A program made the position numbers and the translations under genes. Under the pieces are notes generated by a model. That model saw only the letters and a list, made by a program, of their open reading frames with translations, searched no databases and was not told where the DNA came from. Shown piece after piece: positions 7,392 to 14,119 of a stretch of 21,566 nt of DNA (the stretch's first letter is position 1; each line of letters begins with the position of its first letter). The stretch spans positions 1-21,566 of the IMG/VR virus record IMGVR_UViG_3300007541_000273. One strand, 5' to 3'. This stretch comes from a virus.

Positions 7392-7415
7392 CAATTTAAA
7401 AAATATGTTTAAAAT
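7388..7415 (+). promoter_or_regulatory. Likely sigma70 promoter upstream of the HTH gene
   Basis: TTGACA (7388-7393), a 16-base spacer and TAAAAT (7410-7415, 5 of 6 matches) overlap the primase stop codon. A strong AGGAGG (7424-7429) follows, so any leader RNA would be very short. As at 4759, the -35 box sits inside a CGTTGACA string at the 3' end of a gene. Confidence 0.5.
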
Positions 7416-7435
7416 AACTAATTAGGAGGTAACGA

Positions 7436-7639
7436 ATGAAATTAAAAATTGATGGTTTATTAAGTGTGACTCAAGTTGCTCAAATGTTCGGTGTTAAGAG
7501 GGCTAGTCTTTATTATCACATGAACAATAAAGACTTCCCAAAAGCAGTTAGGTTGACTGAAAATGGAAATAGATATTATAACAAGACAGACATTTTAGAA
7601 TGGCTGAAAACAAAAGGAGTAAAGATAGATGAGCTTTAA
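7436..7639 (+). CDS. AlpA/excisionase-like helix-turn-helix protein, 67 aa
   Basis: AGGAGG lies 6 bases before ATG 7436. The chain reads LLSVTQVAQMFGVKRASLYYH, then a wing-like strand around NGNRYYNKTDILEWLKTKG. This is the AlpA/MerR-like winged HTH layout found in phage excisionases and small regulators. It probably binds DNA as a regulator or architectural factor for the replication genes. No integrase is visible, so excision is not implied. It overlaps the start of the Sak4-like gene by 11 bases. Confidence 0.75.
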   Translation: MKLKIDGLLSVTQVAQMFGVKRASLYYHMNNKDFPKAVRLTENGNRYYNKTDILEWLKTKGVKIDEL

Positions 7640-8378
7640 TTTAGATAGCTTGATTGGATGCAATGAGAAACGTCCAAAAGTAATAACGATTGCTGGGAGC
7701 GGTGGAGTAGGTAAAAGCTCAATGGCAGCGTTATTTCCAAGTCCTGTTTTTATAAAAACAGAAGACGGATTGGCTAGCATCTCACATATGAAAAATGTTA
7801 AGTCATTTCCGTTATGTAAAAAGCCTCAAGATGTTCTTGATCAAATCAAAGCATTAGGTACAAATGATCATGAATTTAAGACTTTAGTTATTGATTCAAT
7901 CACTCAATTAAATGTCTTGATTGAAGAAGAGCTTGTAAGCAATGATCCACGTGCACAGTCTATTAATCAAGTTGGCGGAGGATATGGTGCAGGTTATAGT
8001 ATGTTGAGTGCTGAACACTCACGCATTAGACGTGCATGTGACTGGTTGATGAACGAAAAAAATATGCATATAGTTTTCATAGCACACGTTGATATTGCTA
8101 CTGTAAAACCTGCTGATGCAGATGAGTATAATCAATATACACTACGTATGCATTCTAAGTCAGTTAGTCATTATTCAGATAATGTTGACTGCGTTGCATT
8201 TCTTAAACTAAGATCATTTGTTACTAAAACTAGTGGTAACAGGGGGATTGCAAAGACAGATGGTAAAAGAGTTATCACTTGCTATCCAGTACCTAGTCAT
8301 ATTAGTAAAAATAGATTTGGAATAGAAGACGATTTGGTTTTTGAAAAGGTAGTTAATCCTCTTGAGCAATATTTGTAA
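7629..8378 (+). CDS. Sak4-like RecA-fold ATPase (single-strand annealing recombinase), 249 aa
   Basis: Residues 21-31 contain Walker A (AGSGGVGKSS, Lys29), with Walker B LVIDS at 86-90 (Asp89). Motifs with IVFIAHVD and a basic C-terminal half follow. Size and layout match the phage AAA_24/Sak4 family, remote RecA relatives that anneal single strands. In phage HK620 the cognate SSB stimulates this activity. Here an SSB-like gene with a DSALPF tip lies downstream, separated by the alanine-rich gene. The start ATG 7629 overlaps the HTH gene. Role: recombination and replication repair on phage DNA. Confidence 0.8.
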   Translation: MSFNLDSLIGCNEKRPKVITIAGSGGVGKSSMAALFPSPVFIKTEDGLASISHMKNVKSFPLCKKPQDVLDQIKALGTNDHEFKTLVIDSITQLNVLIEEELVSNDPRAQSINQVGGGYGAGYSMLSAEHSRIRRACDWLMNEKNMHIVFIAHVDIATVKPADADEYNQYTLRMHSKSVSHYSDNVDCVAFLKLRSFVTKTSGNRGIAKTDGKRVITCYPVPSHISKNRFGIEDDLVFEKVVNPLEQYL

Positions 8379-8390
8379 GGAAAAAATAAA

Positions 8391-9167
8391 ATGTTATATA
8401 CAACATTAAACAAGATTCGTGAATTTAGTCCATGCGAGGATGGATGGAAACAATTATTAACGTATTTAAATAAAACCAAAGCTGATGATGAACAGCTAGA
8501 TTTTAAAACTATCTTAAATGCAATAGGAATTAAAGATACATTATGGTGCTTACGAACGCAAGATTTTAAAGATTACTATAAATTTGTAGTCAAGGTTGCT
8601 TATAGTGTTTTACCAATTTTTGAAAACAAGTATCCTGACGATAAGCGTCCAAGACTAGCGATTGAAGCAGTCGATAAGTTTATGAAAGGTGAAATAAGCA
8701 AAGAAGAATTAGAAGAAGCTAGGGCTGATGCTGCTGCTGCTTATGCTGCTGCTTATGCTGCTTATGCTGCTGCTTATGCTGCTTATGCTGCTGCTGCTGC
8801 TGCTGCTGATGCTGCTGCTGCTTATGCTGCTTATGCTTATGCTGCTTATGCTGCTGCTTATGCTGCTGCTGCTGATGCTGCTGCTTATGCTGCTGCTGAC
8901 GCTGCTGCTGATGCTGCTGCTGCTTATGCTGCTGCTTATGCTGCTTATGCTGCTGCTGCTGATGCTGCTGCTGCTGCTGATGCTGCTGATGCTGCTGCTG
9001 CTGCTGATGCTGCTGATGCTGATGCTGATGCTGATGCTGATGCTGCTGCTGCTTATGCTGCTGCTGCTTATGCTGCTTATGCTGCTGCTGACGCTGCTTA
9101 TGACGCTGCCAAAAAAGAAAAATGGAAAGAAATAGAACAGATATTTGTTGAAGAGTGTTTAAATTAA
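8391..9167 (+). CDS. Phage protein with N-terminal SPCxxGW domain and long alanine-rich tract, 258 aa
   Basis: The N-terminal ~105 residues carry EFSPCEDGWKQLLTYLNKTK and ADDEQLDFKTIL, then DTLWCLR. I recognise this domain from phage proteins of unknown function that end in alanine-rich repeats. Residues ~112-240 are almost only Ala, Tyr and Asp. Tyr recurs at spacing 4-3-4-3 (YAAAYAAYAAAYAAY), which would put it on one face of a helix or coiled coil. The C-terminal cap (KKEKWKEIEQIFVEE) is normal. Relatives I know usually have Trp, Arg or Asp between alanines. Function unknown; its place between the recombinase and SSB genes suggests a replication-linked or DNA-associated role. Confidence 0.75.
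   Translation: MLYTTLNKIREFSPCEDGWKQLLTYLNKTKADDEQLDFKTILNAIGIKDTLWCLRTQDFKDYYKFVVKVAYSVLPIFENKYPDDKRPRLAIEAVDKFMKGEISKEELEEARADAAAAYAAAYAAYAAAYAAYAAAAAAADAAAAYAAYAYAAYAAAYAAAADAAAYAAADAAADAAAAYAAAYAAYAAAADAAAAADAADAAAAADAADADADADADAAAAYAAAAYAAYAAADAAYDAAKKEKWKEIEQIFVEECLN
8724..9110 (+). repeat. GCT-based trinucleotide tract encoding the alanine-rich region
   Basis: For 129 codons the sequence uses only GCT (one final GCC), TAT and GAT, with a few GAC. All frames therefore stay open on both strands over most of its length. The near-total use of one alanine codon indicates slippage or unequal-exchange expansion and not merely selection for alanine. Confidence 0.9.
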
Positions 9168-9196
9168 AGTTTACTAACAAAAAAAGGAGAAACAAT

Positions 9197-9643
9197 ATGT
9201 TTTTTAACGCAGAAGAAGAAAATAAGAAAAATCCAAGTGAATATGATCCAATTCCTGCCGGATGGTATTATGCAAGCATTGAGGGTGTTGAGCTGAAAAC
9301 CACTAAAGCCGGAGACGGTCAATTTATTGCTGTTACTTTTTCATTGATTGGAAAGCAAGAGGGTCGTAAATTATGGCACAATTATAACATTTCAAATCCT
9401 AATGAGATGGCTGAAAAAATTGGTCGTGGTGAGCTTGCACGTCTTTGTATTGCTGTTGGAAAAGTTCAGTTATCAGCACCAGAAGATTTGCTTAATTCAT
9501 TTGTTGATATCAAAGTAACAATTAAGCCTGATAATCGTGATAAAGACGTTATGCGTAACTTTATAACTCAATATGCGGAAGGAGATAAGAACAGCGCTAA
9601 AGAACTAGCCAAGCCTGTTACTGATTCCGCTCTACCTTTTTAG
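9197..9643 (+). CDS. DUF669-family, SSB-like protein, 148 aa
   Basis: I start at ATG 9197 because AAGGAG lies 8 bases upstream; the upstream in-frame ATG at 9155 sits inside the alanine-rich gene without a binding site. The body (YDPIPAGWYYASIEGVELKT, VTFSLIGKQEGRKLWHNYNI, LARLCIAVGKV) matches the DUF669 phage family, an OB-fold single-stranded DNA binding type protein often next to Sak4, Erf or RecT genes. The last residues, DSALPF, mimic the acidic/hydrophobic tip of bacterial SSB (DxxIPF), which recruits partner proteins. It probably coats single-stranded DNA and assists the Sak4-like protein. Confidence 0.8.
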   Translation: MFFNAEEENKKNPSEYDPIPAGWYYASIEGVELKTTKAGDGQFIAVTFSLIGKQEGRKLWHNYNISNPNEMAEKIGRGELARLCIAVGKVQLSAPEDLLNSFVDIKVTIKPDNRDKDVMRNFITQYAEGDKNSAKELAKPVTDSALPF

Positions 9644-9882
9644 TGTTTAGCGAAGAAATAAAAAAATTACTCGATTCAGAAGATAAGAAATTCATAAACC
9701 TTAAATTGTCAAAACATATGATTAAACACAGGTCGTTTATTGCAAAAAACTACGAGCTTATCTTCTGGAAAGAGTATGAAAAAGAAATTTTTGAACATAA
9801 AAAAAGAAATGCAGGGGCTAGGGCTGCTAATTCTTATTTAAGAGATTTAAAGGTTAGGACTCATTATGATAGAGTTACGTGA
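9643..9882 (+). CDS. Small hypothetical protein, 79 aa
   Basis: The frame begins with GTG 9643, which overlaps the TAG of the SSB-like gene (TAGTG), and it has no clear ribosome binding site. It is probably reached by translational coupling; ATG 9718 is an alternative that would give a 54-residue product. The protein is basic and helical (KRNAGARAANSYLRDLKVRT) with no known domain. Its end overlaps the helicase start by 17 bases. Function unknown. Confidence 0.55.
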   Translation: MFSEEIKKLLDSEDKKFINLKLSKHMIKHRSFIAKNYELIFWKEYEKEIFEHKKRNAGARAANSYLRDLKVRTHYDRVT

Positions 9883-12373
9883 TTATCAGAAAGAAGCTAT
9901 TAATTCAACATATCAATATATAAATGACGGCAAAGGGAACCCAGTTATTAGTGCTGCTTGTGGTGCTGGAAAATCGATAATCCAAGCAAAAATAGCTAGT
10001 GACGTTAGATCAAAAGGAAAAAGATTTTTAATGCTTGTTCATACTAAAGAATTAGTGGAACAAAATGCAAATAAAATAAAAGCATTATTGCCAGATGAAA
10101 AAATTGGTATATGTTGCAGTGGAATAACATCAAAAAAAAGCGCTAAAGAAAATATAGTTTGTGCTAGCCCACAAACTTTTGTCAATATGATTGGCAAGAT
10201 TGAGGAGGGGTTTGATGTTTTGACTATTGATGAATGCTTTAGTGGAGACACCGAAATTCTTACAGAAAAAGGTTTTGTAAGATTTGACAAACTTAAAAAT
10301 GAAAAAGTAGCACAAGTTACAAAAGATGATCAGTTTATAGATTTTGTAAACTACACTAGGAAAATTGAAAAAACACCTGAATCAGACGTTTACCATATCA
10401 GAAGTGATAAAGGAGTGGATTTAATATTAACTGCTGGTCATGAGATGCTACTACATAATAAAAGAGCTGGTGAATGGGTTAAGAAGAAGCTAGAAGAATC
10501 TAATTTTAATCCACATTGGCAGGTTGCTAAAAGTGGTTTCTCATCTCACGCACGAAACACGCTTACTCCGTTTGAAAAGCTAGCAATTGCTTTTCAAGCT
10601 GATGGTACTAGACACTGTGAAAGCAGGATTTATTTTTCATTTTCTAAACAAATAAAAATAGATTATTTCCTAAAATTAATGGAAGAGTTAGGGTGCCAGT
10701 ATGAAGAAATATCACCGTGTTCTAAATCAAGTGAAAAAGTAAAAGACAAACGAAGATTCTCTGTTGTTAATTTTGGTTTAACTAAAGACATTCCAAGTTA
10801 CTTTAATATAAATGAATTAAGTGTAAATAAAGCCATCGAGATAATAGAATACATGAATATTTGGGATGGTCACATTGCATCTAAAAATTGTTATTTATAC
10901 ACAAACACTGACAAGAAGTCAGTTGATTTCTATCAAGCAGTTTGTTGCTTATGTGGATATTCAACAAAAATGGTTAGGGCTGTTGATAAAAGAAGCGATA
11001 AATTTAATGACGTTTTTAGGCTATTCATAACTAAGAAGCAAATGGCATCAACACAGAGTTGGAAGAAAGAGAAAATAGAATTTAAAGATAAAGTATATTG
11101 CGTTGAAGTTCCCAAAGGAAATATCGTTGTTAGAAGAAAAGGAATGACTCTTGTTGTTGGAAATTGCCACCGTATACCTTTCAAAAAAGAATCAGTTTAT
11201 CAAAAAATAATCTCATTTTTGAAACTATTAAATCCAAATATGATAATTATCGGCATGTCTGGTACTCCCTTTAGGGAAGATGGCACAGTATATGACACGC
11301 AAGGTAGCATATTTAGCGGATTATCCTATGACATAGGTATAAAAGAATTATTACAGAAGAATTACCTATGTCCTGTTATAAGCAGGGGCGGTGTACAAAA
11401 AATAGATTTATCATCAGTTAAAAAACTAGGTGGAGAATACAATCAGTCTGATCTTGCTCGTGCTGCAGACGTTGATACACTAAATGAATCTGTTGTGAAT
11501 GACATAATTGAAAATGGTTATGATAGAAATTGCTGGTTAGTTTTTTGCAGCGGAATACAGCATGGGGAGCATTTAAAAGAAAAATTTATTTTAAAAGGGA
11601 TAATTGCAGAGGTTATAACTAATAATACTTCAAAGCAAGAAAGAGAAAACATAATTGATAAGTTCAAGAAAGGTGAGATAAAATGCTTAATTAATAATTC
11701 AATATTGAATACAGGATTTGACCACCCTCCTATAGATTTAGTTGCTTTCGTCCGTGCTACATTATCAACAAGCTTGTTTATACAATCAGTATCACGAGGA
11801 ATTAGAAAACATAGCAGTAAAGAGAACTGCTTGCTATTAGACTATGGAAACAATATAGAAACACATGGTTTCATAGATGAACCTACGCCAAAAATAAAAA
11901 AGAAAGGTGATAAAAGAGAACCGGTAACAAGAGAATGCCCTAAGTGCCACTTAATATTACCAGTGCAATCTAGGGTATGTGAATGCGGTTATGAATTTCC
12001 AATTGCAGAAACAGTTGCAACGTATCAGTCATATTCTTATGACGGTGCTGTGACAAGTGATCAAGTTAAGCCTATAGGAAAGTATGTTAAAAGTATTATG
12101 TGTAAACGCCACAAAAAAAAGAACTCAATTGATAGTGTAAAAATAACATACTTATTTGAAGATTTAAGCAGTGCTGACGAGTATTTATGCCTTGATCATG
12201 GCGGTTACGCATCAATTAAGGCGAAAAGTCGTGTAAAAGAAATGGGAGGAATTTCTGATAGTGTTAGTTCAGCTTTAGATGAATGGATTAGTTGGTCAAA
12301 ACCAACTAAGGCAATATTATCATTTGATCAAAAATATAAGCGTTATAAAATTGATAGATTATTTTTTAATTAA
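9866..12373 (+). CDS. SF2 (DEAD/H) helicase interrupted by an intein, 835 aa precursor
   Basis: Helicase motifs in order: ELRDYQKEAI; motif I AACGAGKS (Lys36); Ia LVHTKELVEQ; motif II DECHR, split by the intein after Asp122-Glu123; III GMSGTPFRED; IV WLVFCSGIQHG; V NTGFDHPP; VI QSVSRGIR. A zinc ribbon follows (ECPKCHLILP and CECGYEF) and a C-terminal domain. Removing residues 124-433 leaves a 525-residue helicase, a normal length for phage UvsW/RecG-like SF2 helicases. It probably remodels forks or recombination intermediates. The active site cannot form until the intein splices, because motif II is interrupted between Glu and Cys. Confidence 0.9.
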   Translation: MIELRDYQKEAINSTYQYINDGKGNPVISAACGAGKSIIQAKIASDVRSKGKRFLMLVHTKELVEQNANKIKALLPDEKIGICCSGITSKKSAKENIVCASPQTFVNMIGKIEEGFDVLTIDECFSGDTEILTEKGFVRFDKLKNEKVAQVTKDDQFIDFVNYTRKIEKTPESDVYHIRSDKGVDLILTAGHEMLLHNKRAGEWVKKKLEESNFNPHWQVAKSGFSSHARNTLTPFEKLAIAFQADGTRHCESRIYFSFSKQIKIDYFLKLMEELGCQYEEISPCSKSSEKVKDKRRFSVVNFGLTKDIPSYFNINELSVNKAIEIIEYMNIWDGHIASKNCYLYTNTDKKSVDFYQAVCCLCGYSTKMVRAVDKRSDKFNDVFRLFITKKQMASTQSWKKEKIEFKDKVYCVEVPKGNIVVRRKGMTLVVGNCHRIPFKKESVYQKIISFLKLLNPNMIIIGMSGTPFREDGTVYDTQGSIFSGLSYDIGIKELLQKNYLCPVISRGGVQKIDLSSVKKLGGEYNQSDLARAADVDTLNESVVNDIIENGYDRNCWLVFCSGIQHGEHLKEKFILKGIIAEVITNNTSKQERENIIDKFKKGEIKCLINNSILNTGFDHPPIDLVAFVRATLSTSLFIQSVSRGIRKHSSKENCLLLDYGNNIETHGFIDEPTPKIKKKGDKREPVTRECPKCHLILPVQSRVCECGYEFPIAETVATYQSYSYDGAVTSDQVKPIGKYVKSIMCKRHKKKNSIDSVKITYLFEDLSSADEYLCLDHGGYASIKAKSRVKEMGGISDSVSSALDEWISWSKPTKAILSFDQKYKRYKIDRLFFN
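10235..11164 (+). mobile_element. Intein with LAGLIDADG-type endonuclease, 310 residues, in helicase motif II
   Basis: It begins at Cys124 (CFSGDTEILTEKGFV, block A) and ends at Asn433 (GMTLVVGN, block G), followed by Cys434 of the extein. Block B is LILTAGHEMLLHNK (Thr-x-x-His). Two endonuclease-like motifs are seen: LAIAFQADG (Asp246) and a degenerate second near IIEYMNIWDG (Asp334). The residue before the terminal Asn is Gly432, where most inteins have His; such variants are known, but the residue matters for Asn cyclisation. The endonuclease may still be active for homing into intein-less helicase genes. Confidence 0.9.
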
Positions 12374-12390
12374 AAGTAAAGGAGGTACAT

Positions 12391-12750
12391 TTGAAAAACT
12401 CACCACTTGAATCGGCTGAACAAAAAGGGTTTATTGATTGGCTAAGAAATAAACACCCACATTTAATATCATTTTCAATTCCAAACGGTGCAACAATGAC
12501 TAAAAGAGAAGCAATGAAGATGAAGAACGAGGGGCTTCTTGAGGGAGTTCTAGATATTTGTGTAATGTTGCCTTTTGGTAAAAGTGTTTTCATAGAAATG
12601 AAAAGAGTAAGACCAAAAGGGAGATTGTCTGATGTTCAAAAAGATTTTATAAAAAAGGCAAATGATTTAGGTCATGACACTATAGTTGCATGGGGTGCTG
12701 AAGATGCAAGTATAAAGTTTTTAAGATATTTGGAGGACAATTCTTTTTAA
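12391..12750 (+). CDS. VRR-NUC domain nuclease, 119 aa
   Basis: The start is TTG 12391, supported by a perfect AAAGGAGGT 4 bases upstream and no nearby ATG. The motifs of the PD-(D/E)xK-type VRR-NUC fold are in place: ESAEQK (Glu7, Gln11), NGA, GVLDI (Asp55), FIEMKR (Glu69, Lys71) and GRLSDVQ (Gln83). Stand-alone phage VRR-NUC proteins are structure-specific nucleases, related to the Holliday-junction-cutting nuclease domain of FAN1. Its place behind the helicase suggests resolution of branched replication or recombination DNA. It is the last gene of the + operon; its stop directly abuts the stop of the convergent gene. Confidence 0.85.
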   Translation: MKNSPLESAEQKGFIDWLRNKHPHLISFSIPNGATMTKREAMKMKNEGLLEGVLDICVMLPFGKSVFIEMKRVRPKGRLSDVQKDFIKKANDLGHDTIVAWGAEDASIKFLRYLEDNSF

Positions 12751-13098
12751 TTATTTTTCTTTTTTAAGCTTATTAATATAAATCCAAGCAGTATCAAGAC
12801 TTTTTTGTACTTCTGAAACCAAAACAGTTAACTTTCCTATTTGATCTGGTTTATTAGATACATATTCCGAATAGTAAGTAAAGAATGCTAATAATAATGA
12901 TATTATTGCTCCTATGGTAATAACTGTCTTTTTCATGCCAGAAACCTCTATTAATTGCTTCTCAAGATCATTAACTTTATTTTTAACTCTATCTAACTCT
13001 TCTTTTAATTCAGAGCTATCTGATATTATTTTCATTCTTTCAATTTCTATTTTTATTTTTTGTATATCTTTCTTTAATTCACTGTTGAATATATCCAT
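12751..13098 (-). CDS. Membrane-anchored coiled-coil protein, 115 aa
   Basis: The start is placed at ATG 13098, with AGGT about 8 bases upstream; a longer start at 13137 lacks any binding site. Residues ~5-52 are heptad-like and highly charged (LKKDIQKIKIEIERMKIISD, LDRVKNKVNDLEKQLIEV). A single membrane helix follows at ~56-76 (VITIGAIISLLLAFFTYYSE) and then a soluble tail. The layout loosely recalls XhlA-type holin-associated proteins, but the tail is longer and I do not assign it. It lies alone on the - strand between + genes. Confidence 0.6.
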   Translation of the reverse strand: MDIFNSELKKDIQKIKIEIERMKIISDSSELKEELDRVKNKVNDLEKQLIEVSGMKKTVITIGAIISLLLAFFTYYSEYVSNKPDQIGKLTVLVSEVQKSLDTAWIYINKLKKEK

Positions 13099-13141
13099 AA
13101 AAATACCTATATCGCGCAATACATAGCATAAAAACAAAGCA

Positions 13142-13170
13142 TTGACTAATTATTATTGGTATTTTATACT
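13142..13170 (+). promoter_or_regulatory. Strong-looking sigma70 promoter
   Basis: TTGACT (13142-13147), a 17-base spacer and TATACT (13165-13170) give 5 of 6 matches at each box with ideal spacing. It points at the small basic gene starting at 13204 and lies in the divergent gap beside the coiled-coil gene. Confidence 0.6.
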
Positions 13171-13203
13171 CATATAGTGTTATATACAAATAAAGGAATA
13201 ATG

Positions 13204-13344
13204 ATGGCTATTAATATGTTGAAAAACAGTGTACGATTCAAGGCAAGTCCGATGAAGCAGGTTACACTAAAAAATGGAACAAAAGAAGATCAAAAAGAAA
13301 AAGTGGTTTCCAAAAAAACCTCACCAAAGAAAGTTAAGAAATAG
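13204..13344 (+). CDS. Small basic protein, 46 aa
   Basis: AAAGGA lies 6 bases before ATG 13204 (ATG 13201 is also possible), downstream of the promoter at 13142-13170. The peptide starts MAINMLKNSVRFKASPMKQV and ends in a lysine-rich tail (SKKTSPKKVKK). The strong positive charge suggests binding to nucleic acid or to an acidic host protein, as with some early host-takeover peptides; that is inference. Its 3' end overlaps the exonuclease gene on the other strand by 11 bases. Confidence 0.55.
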   Translation: MAINMLKNSVRFKASPMKQVTLKNGTKEDQKEKVVSKKTSPKKVKK

Positions 13345-14119
13345 TCCATTCCTTTTCAGTTAAATTAACTTTGGACTCAACTTCAAAGGCATTGCAGTAC
13401 AAAGAGTTAGTTTCATAATCGTATCTGTGATTTAAGCTAAGACAGAAAAAGTCTCTATACAAATCTAGCAAATCTAGCTTTTTACTTTTGTAGATATCAA
13501 TAAGCATTGATTCAGCTTCTTCCTTGCTGTTGATGTCTTTAAACGCGTTTTTAACAGCAACAGCACCCATTCCTTTGATTCCTTTGATTCCATCTGCCGC
13601 ATCACCTTGCATAGCTTGCTTATACCAAAACATTTCATCTTTTTTACATGACTCCAGTGTCATTGGGTTCAAAACATCATCTAATGTATTAAAATCTTTA
13701 TCAATACTTACAATTTCAGCAAGTAAACCTCTATCTTTAATTCCTTTGAAAGCATATGAAATAGCATCATCAGTCTCATTATAATATTCACATTGCTGAA
13801 CTTCATTTGAGTTATAAAATTTCTCAATCAATAAATTCAACCCGACAGGTGGTCGCAAATTTGACCTGTTTGCTTTATATTCAGGATTAATTATTTTACG
13901 AAAATTGAAACGATTATCTAAATTTATATTATTTCCAAAAAGCAACAATTTAATATTTTCACCATTCAAAGGCTCAAGAATATCAGTCATATTTTGCATT
14001 CCCTTTTCTAAGTTAAATGCATCAATGAAATATCCTTTTTGAATCTCTATTGTTTCTAGCCCACGTGCTGCACTTTTATAAAGCAAGCTATCTATATCTA
14101 CTAGTCTATACTTAATCAT
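13334..14119 (-). CDS. 5'-3' exonuclease of the FEN / PolA-exo family, 261 aa
   Basis: Metal-binding motifs are in place: DIDSLLY (Asp8, Asp10), RKIINPEYKANR (81-85), ETDDA (Asp117, Asp118) and SIDKDF (Asp140, Asp142). A helix-hairpin-helix region follows (QGDAADGIKGIKGMGAVAV, with Asp173 and Asp176). The length is like that of T4 RNase H or T5 D15 exonucleases. It would remove RNA primers or flaps during phage DNA synthesis and complement the primase. AAGGAG lies upstream of ATG 14119, and the gene overlaps the RNA ligase end by 8 bases. Confidence 0.88.
   Translation of the reverse strand: MIKYRLVDIDSLLYKSAARGLETIEIQKGYFIDAFNLEKGMQNMTDILEPLNGENIKLLLFGNNINLDNRFNFRKIINPEYKANRSNLRPPVGLNLLIEKFYNSNEVQQCEYYNETDDAISYAFKGIKDRGLLAEIVSIDKDFNTLDDVLNPMTLESCKKDEMFWYKQAMQGDAADGIKGIKGMGAVAVKNAFKDINSKEEAESMLIDIYKSKKLDLLDLYRDFFCLSLNHRYDYETNSLYCNAFEVESKVNLTEKEWTIS

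Noticed and set aside
7436-7639. Excisionase implying a prophage attachment site
   Set aside because: No integrase, att-like repeats or tRNA gene were seen; a small AlpA-like HTH alone does not show lysogeny.
8719-9195. Gln/His-rich open frame on the - strand and Leu/Met-rich open frame on the + strand
   Set aside because: Both are by-products of the GCT-based tract, which keeps other frames open. They lack ribosome binding sites and consist only of tract translation.
10933-11184. Antisense ORF over the end of the intein
   Set aside because: Low-complexity shadow of a confirmed coding region.
12740-12775. Terminator between the convergent VRR-NUC and coiled-coil genes
   Set aside because: T-rich on both sides but with no stable stem.
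13330-13377. Possible bidirectional terminator (AAAGTTAA ... TTAACTTT and AGTCCA ... TGGACT)
   Set aside because: The two inverted repeats cross each other, have long loops, lack GC-rich stems and have no U-run; they lie in coding overlap.
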